This document shows positions 11,701 to 22,300 of a stretch of DNA of 25,277 nucleotides, in pieces. This DNA comes from Saccoglossus kowalevskii. Taxonomy: Eukaryota; Hemichordata; Enteropneusta; Harrimaniidae. Where the stretch lies: positions 1 to 25,277 of the forward strand of contig NW_003151293.1 of assembly GCF_000003605.2 (NCBI RefSeq), read 5' to 3'. Position 1 is the first letter of the stretch, and every line of letters starts with the position of its first letter. Both the position numbers and the translations under genes were made by a program. The notes under the pieces were generated by a model. It worked only from the letters and a program-made list of their open reading frames with translations. It was not told the origin of the DNA and ran no database searches.

Positions 11701-14700
11701 AGGAACAATGTTTGTCCCCCCTCCCAAGAAGAATAAGAGCGGTGTGTTGATGAGATGATAGAAATATGATCTACTTTGTAAAGCATTAATATATATTATT
11801 TAGCATAGCATATACAACAAATGTAAGATATATAATTGCTCATACACGTATTCTATATTTGATGTATATTGTAAGGTAAACTTTATCCCACATGTGTTGT
11901 TCAGGCACCGCAACTGGGTTGGGCTTATCAAACACGGGTCACTAAGGGCACTAATCAATGGAAACTTAAAGAATCACATGTGTAAGGATACTTTTCAGTT
12001 GATTCGCTGCTCAATAGTACGACGTCGGGCAACCAAGAGGGATAGAACAAAGCGAATTGAGTAAGGAATCATCCAATTCAGTTGTTATCTTTATCACACA
12101 TGTACGATTTGGGGCGTAACTAAGTTCAGTGATAATCACAAATTCAAAAATCATAGATGTGCTGAAAAATACTTATACCTCAATAAATCATCGTACTTCA
12201 TAAACAGCCATACTTGTTTCAAAACTAATTATATTTCAGTTGTACATACATTGATCTTTTTTTAAATGTTTTTTGTGCCAGGTGACAGTTCCGGACATTG
12301 AATGTCGCTGTTGTCTCTCCTGACTTTTTTTGTATGTGCGATTTGCAAGTGCTAGTGCTGAAACATGGTGCATTTTTGCCATCTTCCTATCAATTTAATG
12401 CGCTGTCATGGCGTCAACACAAGCACCTGCGGATCTTAACCAAGTTCCACCAAAGTCGCATTCGTTAGTGAATGAATCTTGGCCAGTGGAATTGGCCTTC
12501 CTATTGAGTCCGTGGTACACTCACCCAGGTTATGGGTCGACTCTTTTGATGTTCAGCCTAAGTACAATTTGAACTTGGGTCTACCGATCATGAGTGTGAT
12601 GCGACAACCACTATGATACCACCTCAGATCTTATAACATCTTAACAGTTCAACATAATGTTTACTCGTATTTCAACGTGTTCAAGGTGTTTATGTTATAC
12701 TAATACTTGTTCTGCCTTCACAGTTTGATAAACTGTTTTGGTTTGATGACTTTCACGTTTGACCAGTTAAATCACTAGCAATTTCAATTTATGTATAAAT
12801 GAAATCATAGTATACATGAAACAATATTGCATTTGAATATTAAGTTTTAATTTCCATGGTGATGTAATTATATATTTTGATTTACATCCGGTTATTTTCA
12901 TGAACCAATAATTTCCATTGTATATCACAAGCGATTTTTGTCACAACTTTTTTGATATAGCACATTTGTAGATTTCATAAATCGTCACAAAAAGGCTTTG
13001 TGCATTGGCACATATTGTGGTGGTGTGCATGCTGACCATATAAGAGGACATTATTGTTTTGGCCTTAGAGGACAAGCAATTGTGTTTTTGACCTTATTTC
13101 CCTGGGGCATATTGGTAGAGAAACATGACCATATATCTTTGCTTGGGTACAAGTAGACATTTAGTCAACATGAATTCAGCGTTTACTGGACATGTGAGAA
13201 GATGAAAATAAATAGCGGAGATACCCTGTGTTGATATGGTTTTTACAAGAAAACACTAATAAATGGATGTGCGCCTCCATACTCCTTTCCTGGAAAACTA
13301 CTGAGTTTACCCTGTTAATGTTGGTGTGGCCTGTATTTGGAACGATACACACATCTATGAACTGTCAAAGACCTTACTTGTGAAGTTTGTTACTCATATC
13401 ATCGATTTCTGTCTCCAAAATTATCAAAGAAAAACCTGGTCTATGTTACAATTGAACTGACACTGTGACATAATTTATGCGTGTTTCATTGTCTCGACTA
13501 AGTTATATAACTCCAGGTGCCACTGATTACCTCACTATTCATATGCTGATTGTCCATTCAATACTACATTGCATTACAGCACCTCCACTCCGGGCGTGCT
13601 GTGCTACACACAGAGGCAAAAGAGCGGGCTCATATATACAGGACCAATCACATTAAGTAAGCTACATCAAAACAATACAGCCCACCTGCAAACAAGCTTC
13701 TTTTGTTGTAATGCAAATCGTACCAACTTTGACAATCTCATCTAAATTCCACTAATAAATACAACAAATGGCGGTACCCAGAACACCATTCAGCGTCAAC
13801 TCCAACTTCTTCTCTCAACCGGGAATATTTGCTCCATTCGTTACAAAGCATCAGATGTACACGATTATATTACTGAAAAGAACATTGACGTAATTGCACT
13901 CACAGAAACCTGGCTAAAAGACACCGGAGATGAGAATATTATTACAGAATGCACACCAGTTGGATACTATTGCAAGCAAACACCACATGCAGGATCGACT
14001 GGCGGTGGTGTCGCCATCATTTATAAGTCATCACTAAAACTTGTAACATGGAAACCTCTCAGCCAAATTTCATTCTTTGAAGCTACAGAGGCCAGATTTT
14101 TTCTTTAAACTTGTGGCTCTATATCGTCCACCTTCAAGTACGCAGCATGTACTGGTCACCTGTTTTTTGTCAGGGATTTTAATCTACATCTTGATGATCC
14201 CTGTGATTCCAGTGCCAAGAAATTCTCTGACATCATTGAAGGTTGCAACTTCAAGCAGTGGGTCAGTGGCAGGTCAAAGGTGTTATTGTTGACCAACTCA
14301 AACTGTCTGATCATAACCCTGTTAATGCCACACTTCTGTATCGTAAGCCACCACTCTCCAAAAAGCGAATAACTTATCGATGTATTAAATCAATTTCACT
14401 CGATGATTTCCAGAGTGACCTGCAAGTATCTCCTTAGATAATTCTGCCTTCATCAGATCAACAGACTGCCATCTTACAATTCAATAAAACTCTCTCGGAC
14501 ATTCTTAATAAGCACCCTCCTGTTCAAAAACCGGGACATCTCCCTACGTCCAGAAAGTAAATGGTACACTTCTGACATCAATTTGGCGAAGAAGACCAGA
14601 CGATCAGCTGGGAAAAAATGGCGGTCTACTACACTAGAAATTCACAGACAAATGTTCAAACATGAATGCAAGAAAGTCAGGCAGCTCATACGTAAATCAA

Positions 14701-16256
14701 AACAGTCTTACTACACCAACCTGATCGAAGACCATGTTCATGATCAACAATTCCTATTTCGCATCTGTTCAAACTTGTCTGGGAACTCAAATCAGAAACA
14801 GCTACCATCACATAAGTGTGACCAAACACTTGCCAATTTAGCAATTTTTTATCAATAAGATCAAAGATATCCGTGACAAACTAGACTCGATTAGAAATGT
14901 CAATATTCTGCCGGATATAGAAACTACATCCACCTCCACTTTTCATGCTTTCAGGACCACTAATACAGATGAACTATCCGATATTATTAGTAAGTCAACA
15001 TCGAAACCGTGCCGCGTGGATCCTATTCCAACAACACTATTCAAACATTGTCTTGGAAAACTGGTACACAAACTCAATGATATAATTAACATCTCTCTAC
15101 GTCTTGGAATTGTACTAGAGTTCATGAAAACTGCAATCGTCACACCTTCACTGAAGAAACCGTCACTCGACAGCAACATAATTAAACATTACCGTCCTAT
15201 CCCAAATCTATCATTTACTTCCAATATCCTGAAGAAAGTCGTAGTGCTACAACTGAATTCATATCTTTCTGAACATTCATTACTTGAACCTTTACAATCT
15301 GCATATAGGAGATTTTATAGTACCGAAACAGCACTTCTAAAGGTTCACAATGACATTTACATGTCGCTTGACTCAATGTGTATTTATTATCCTTCTGGAT
15401 TTATCCGCAGCCTTCGATACAATTGACCATGATATACTTCTGAGAAGACTGTTCAACCTTGGAATTACTGATACTCCACTTCTCTGGTTAACTTCTTATC
15501 TGTAGGATCGTCATCAGCGTGTTCCATCAATGATAGTCGCTCCGCTTCTCATGTACTTAAAACCGGAGTTCCCTAAGGGTCTGTTCTAGGACCTCTACTA
15601 TTCTCCATTTATATATCACACTAGGTCAACTTATTCGTCGTCATAGCGTTAATATCCATCAGTATGCTGATGACAACCAACTCTACATCGCCTTCTCATA
15701 CTCTGATACACCGTCTTCAGTCAGCATACTTGAAAGTACAGCTCGTGACATTAAATCATGGATGTCATGCAACAAATTAAAGTTGAATGATGATAAAACT
15801 GAGGCTCTTCTAATTAGATCACCGTTTAACCGCACCCCTTGCCCAATAGATAATATTCTCATTGGTTCCAGCGTTATCCAACTCACTGAGATGGCAAGAA
15901 ATATCGGGGTCATCTTTGATCATCATCACAGCTTCAAGAAGCACATATCTGCAACATGTCAGTCTATATACTTTCGGCTACGTAAAATTGATCACATACG
16001 ACGCTTCCATGTACAATAATTAATCATGCATTAATATCTTCAAAATTTGATTACGGCAAATCACTTCTATTCAGACTACAATAGAACACTACAAAGTCAC
16101 TACAGCAAGAATTGTGACACACACAAAGAAACATGAACATATTACACCGATTCTACAAGATTTGCATTGGCTACTAAACACTTTTAACAACTAGACATCT
16201 ATGTACAGCGCTATTGAACATTACCTTGTTTTGGATACTGGCGCTTTATAAATTAC

Positions 16257-16312
<56 letters not shown>

Positions 16313-19300
16313 ATTGTGACCAAGCCTTAAAACCTTGAACTAAGCAGTGCAATAAAAGTGGAGTTATATTCAATATTCAAGTCTGAAAAAATATAGTGTC
16401 AAAATTAAGAGATAGTTTATATACAGTCTTTCCCATCACAAACCCAGAATTTGAAAGCTATGTATGGTCATGTTTTATGTACAATTTTCCCTATATTACC
16501 TAGAAGAATTAGCAAGTGACGACCAAGTGAAATCAACAGGGGATTTGGAGATGAAGGAATGAATGACTATTGGCTGAAAATCTAGCTGATACAGGGGGGT
16601 TGTGAATTCTAGAGTTCTATTGAGAGAACCTACCAAGGAGGATTTGGGCAAACAAGAATGCATATTATTCGTAGATTACGCAGAAACTCCCATGCCTTTG
16701 CCTATTCCAACATAAGAAGGTGAGGGAACTAGCTTGGGTATATTACAGCAGGGAATTCGGCTGCTCTGACAGTACTGAAAACAAAATCACTCAATAAACA
16801 TGTGAAGAATAGAAAGCAGTTTGCCGTTTGACAGGCATAAGAAAGTCAAAAAGTACAGTATATTACCAAGGTGGCAGAGCCCAAGAGGTTTAGGAGCGAA
16901 ATAGTTGACAAAGAAGATTGGAATACGCTACAGTGATATGAGTATAAAGTAAGGCAAGTAAACGACGTTCATAATACTATGTGTTACCAGAAGCCAAAAA
17001 GATATGTTGTCAAAATTATGATTAATCGTCAAACAGACACATGTTAGATAGTTATGCATATATGCTAGTGTCCTGTGTGTGGTCCTTTAAATTATGTTGA
17101 TAATAGGTATATAATGATCAGAACTCCCTATATTCTGTATTTGTAAAACACTTCAGTGAAAATAATACCGGCAACAGTACTTACCAATATACGTCCATCC
17201 GAATTGTATGTAAGAAATCATCTGATGAATAAATCGTGCTTCATATTCATTACTTATATCTGTCAATGTTGCACCAGATTTGTGGCAGATTTCCATTGCT
17301 TCACTGAACAAAAGTTTGGATGGCATACTGAATAAACGATAGCAGGAGCCCATATAATTATCCCAGTGTATGGGGCACACAGAATCTATAAAATAAGGAC
17401 ATGTGAATAGAGGTATAATCTAAGAAGGATAAATGCATTTATAGAGACTGAATGCTGGCTATTTGGCTTAATAAAAAATATGCACAAACACACACCATAC
17501 ACATACACCCAGTTGCTTACTTAAACTATCGGCAACCCTATATTTTCTGAATAAATGCACACATAACATATGAACATATGTTTGATTTAATATTGTTCCC
17601 GATTCCAGCTTGATTGCCATGGAAATTGGCCTGGATTTCTGTCTCAATAAGGCAAAGTCAGCTGCCGTACAAGTGATGATAAAATAAAATCGATTTACTA
17701 GTATTCGCCGATATTTACTATGGGGGGGCCATCAATTTTGGATGGGACTTCAAACTGAATAATGAGACAGCTTTCTTTAAATCAGGAAAAAAAATCCAAA
17801 TTTTCACAGTCAAACGAACCGATTGAGAAGAATTAGGTCAACCGCTAACAAAATCCCGTTAATACCTAATTACACGAAGAACATAAAACACTTTCTTGAG
17901 TATTTGAAACCGAAATCTGTGATAACTATAAGACCGTCGCTGGTTGGCTCATGAGTTTGATGACGATTTCATATATGGAAATGGCGCCCCAATCACAAAT
18001 ACATCGTAAGTAAATGCACACATAATATATGAAAATACCTTCTTGATTTAACGAGCTTTCCGATTCTATCTTGATAGATATAAAGGTATATTTCGCCATA
18101 AATCCGATGCTATTGTCGTCATGGTTGTCGGATGTGAAAAAGATCAGTAGATGGTGAAAGTCAGACTTAATTGTTCGAAGTGGCATATTCCGATTGCAAT
18201 AGCGTACTTTGTTCCACTCATCCCTTGTCTGACCATTATATACTTCTACGTAGTCAGTCTGACATTCTTTGCTAGATCTTCCTACATCGAATTCAACAAA
18301 CTCCAAAGCGACATACTCATTTACTGGTGACTCGATTAACCAGGAGCACTGGAGATGCTTCTTGTATGGTGCAGGATAGTCTATTGAGGAAATTACCCCA
18401 GGTGTGTTTGTACATTTTAATTTCTGACCACACACTCTGCTGATGTTGCCACACTCCAATACTTCTACAGGTGTGTAATGCAAGTCAGATTAGCTCGTGT
18501 ATCGACAGTGTGGTCTATGAAGGATCAGTCCGAAACAAGTTTTCGTTAAATTTAATTTACTAAATGTACAATAGTTAACGCTATGCTTTGCAAATTCTGC
18601 AAACGTTATCGATATGATACCGTTACAATTACTTACCATCTGTGAGACGAATATAATAATCCCAGTGTAAAGACTCATATATTATATAACTTTGATCTCC
18701 CATCCAATGTGTATACGGACCAAACATACATGTACTTTGAAGAGTATCATAAGCCATATATCGACATTTAAATCGTGTTTCTTCCATACACAATATTCGA
18801 CATGCCTCAATGCTCAAATAAAAATGACCTGTAGCACTCCTGTTATCCAGGGAGTCTGCTGTATCTTCAAGAAACATTTCTCCTTTTCTTACATAAAAGT
18901 CAGAATGTAAACTCCCTGATGCAAAAACACAAAGATATATTTTGTTTAATGTGTTATTTTAATGATCATATTGATGAAATAAAAAATTGGCATTATGCGA
19001 GTCAATACACAAGTACACCTTAGATGCAAATGGCCTTTAAGGTAGAGATGCATGTTCGTGGGCACTTTTTTTTTTTTTTGCTTTTTATTATCCAAAAAGT
19101 CTTAGCTATAGACTGTTGAAATTTTGTAGAATTGTGAATAGTCGAACATACTCAAAAACAATTTCAAAATATAGATAACAGGTGCAAAATTATCTCTTTT
19201 TAAATGCTAAGCAAGATTTAGCAAGGCTGTATATAAATAATAAAAAAACATGGTGAAAACAAGAAATGACGGAATCTTCATATTATGCACTGTATTTAAC

Positions 19301-22300
19301 TTTTTACAAAACGATAATACATTTAAATTTGAAACAGCCATTTGAATTATGAGCATTAGCAAACTTCTTACTGAGTTAAATTAGCAATTATCTCAGCTTA
19401 CTTTTAGTGCACATTCCAGAACTTTAAAAAAATAGCTCCTAGACACTTTGACCTTTTGTTTTGAAATTTTCACAAATGATTGACAATGTGTTTATCTTCA
19501 AAACGCCGTCGGGCATTGTTTTTAGTTGAATAGTGTTACAACAATCGTACAGACAACTAGCCTGGGTGTTAATTTATGCATAAACTTGAAGTAGTGATAT
19601 TTGAGCTGCTGTCCTACAAAATTGACAACTGGTAGACAGTTTTCAAGACGGCGCTTTCTTCATAGTAAACAGATGTACCCATAAACCAATTTTGACAGGA
19701 AACAGAAGCATGGTTTAGAAGCTAATTTTTTTTAAATCACTTTTGACCAAAAAAGCACATTTTTGTGCATATTTCAAACTATAGTGTCCATAAAAATAAA
19801 ATACTAACAAAACTTTAAAATTCATACAATAAGCTTTCCGAAAATATATAGTTTTGTGGACAAGGGAGGTCATCTTGGTTTCTTAATTAACTAATTAAAA
19901 TACCTGTCAGGTAAACTGCATCTCTACCTTAAGAGCATGATCTATTTTTTCCCCTAAAAAATTCACACCTCCACCCCTTAAACGACATCGAGGGACTACT
20001 ATTTGAGGGACAATAATTCGTCGCGGCCACTTGGGTCTATTAGAAGAAAATTTAAAGTCTTGTTTGATCTAGGATATGATACAATGTCATCAGAATAGTT
20101 TCCATGCCACACAAATCAGACTAAATAAAGCATTGTGAGTAAACGCTATCGCTAACGCCAAATTAATGAAATGTCCTGTATCCCACAGCACAGCACAGTA
20201 ATACAAATTCTATAATATAAATGTATGCATATTATGGCAAAATTATTGAGTTAACAAGATTTTAAGCACAACTTTTGTATTATCATTTTATGACACAAAA
20301 GTCTACAACGCTTTATCGAAAGAAAGGATGACGTTGATTGTGACGTGGGAATAAATATAAATGCTTATTTTACCGGGTGTGTTCGCACTCGACCAGATAT
20401 CTATCCCTAAAAGGACAATGGAATGCACCAGGCTGTCGTAAAAATGTTATTCCTGGGTAAGGATACATTGTTGCAACATCTTGTATTAGCTTGATTAATT
20501 GATATTATAATAATGTATAGCAATATTGTTAGCGAAACAGCGATATAATTTGCATCACTGCACAGCGGATTATTTTCACGATGACAGTAAACTGTCCACA
20601 CACTCTTGAGATATGTGAATATTATGTGTTCGAATAATAATTATGGGATAAAAACATTTGGCTGTCAAATATTTATAAACAGCGATAGCTCCAAACAACC
20701 CTGTGATAGGGTAAGCTTCGTCTTTGCTGTGATATTGGTCTATTATCTACCCAACCTAATATGCCACATCTTACATCAATCTGTGGTGATACACGCACTA
20801 TACATGTATGTGCTGATCTTACCGTCATGTGTGACAAGTGGAAAATAAATTTCAATGAAGCAACCACGTCGTATAGCGATACTATCACGTTGTATTTCGA
20901 CCCGCAGTGAACGTGCCAATATTGTTGGGCATATGTAGTGGAATGATGGCGCGTTTTTCATATTCAATGGTGTGAATACCTGCATAAAACAAAAATATAC
21001 ATAAGATATGTCTAATTTTGTTTATATACCTTTCAGCTGATGTTTACATGTTATTAATTGTCTAAATTCTTACCCTTTTTCTTCCTATACTGTCGAGTAA
21101 AAAATTCCAATTTCCTTCATTAACCCTGTATGCCAATTTATATGTCCCTATACCAATGAGTTCAGGTTTTGCACCAATTATCCGTAAAGTTAGTACTGCA
21201 ATAGCCAATATTGATTTTTGCTGTCCAAAATAAATTTCCATAAAAGGCAAAGGATCCTCGAATCGTGGATATAGTACACCAACATGATGGCTTGACATTA
21301 AGATGTTATTCAATCTTAGTATTCTCAGCATATTCGACAGTCCACCAATTACAAATGGTTGATCCACCTGTTCACTCGATTTTAACACTTGCTCAATACT
21401 AATTCTGCCATCTTCCATTCCATAAGGTATATATGTAATTGGACAGGTACTTTCTGAAACATTTTACAGATATTATATTATATTATATTATATTATATTA
21501 TATTATATTATATTATATTATATTATATTATATTATATTATATTATATTATATTATATTATATTATATTATATTATATTATATTATTGCTTTTAATAAAT
21601 TATGTAACTATCATAAACTTTTGAAAAAAGAATGTATATAATTTGTCACAAATACGCTTGTCATCATGTGAAATCGTCTCTGTAATGAACAAATTATAAG
21701 TAATTACAAATAAATTTAAATAATACATTTCTATCAATTCGAAACTACTTTGCATATGATGTTTGCTGAATGACTTTTTACATGGATGGTACCTGTGTTA
21801 CGAGTACAAAAGGCGTGTGCGTCTAGATTGATGGATCCACTTCGAGACCTCAGAACTGGATATTGGTAATATAAATGTTGCCAATCGGTACTTGTGAAAA
21901 CATTACTAAAAGAAATGATATGTATCCTTTCGATTGTCCAATGATATTCCATGGTTTCATAACCAAACCATAACGAATTTTTCACGTCATCAAATGACGA
22001 TAATGTCGCGTTATATGTCTGGCAGACTCTAACGGCTTCATCATAGGTGAATCGTCCACGGACAGAAAAGGCAATTGCTGAATAGATATAATTTGAGTTA
22101 TCGAAGTTATTAAACGTGAGTAAGAATGTATTTATGAGATTGGATAGATGAGTGCACAGCAAGAAAATTAAAATATCTCTTCACAGACATGCATGTATTG
22201 TACACATGCGAACATTCGTATGAATCATGGAAAATCTAAATGTAGGAGGGAGTAATGATTTGTTTTTTAATGTAATTTGTTTCGTTTCTTGAACTATATA

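Larger units (their letters stand above)
11126..17184 (-). other. 6-kb intron splitting the C-type lectin domain
   Basis: This intron separates WTYI-G from GLSDK inside the CTLD. It holds a minus-strand tRNA-type SINE (about 12400-12640), a plus-strand degraded LINE (about 13570-16310) and its TTA tail. The stretches 11130-12400, 12650-13550 and 16320-17150 show no gene I can support. Confidence 0.75.

Noticed and set aside
11890-12120. Loose inverted similarity around acacatg/catgtgt motifs, suggestive of a foldback element
   Set aside because: The arms do not align well beyond short words and no target-site duplication was seen.
20407-20601. Minus-strand frame with a hydrophobic helix-like run ([13 protein letters not shown]), considered as a possible extra exon
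   Set aside because: No acceptor and donor in matching phase, and the run comes from AT-rich codons. Direct joining of 20823 to 18915 already keeps the frame.
21439-21624. Plus-strand frame encoding repeated IILYY
   Set aside because: Translation of the TATTA microsatellite, not a gene.
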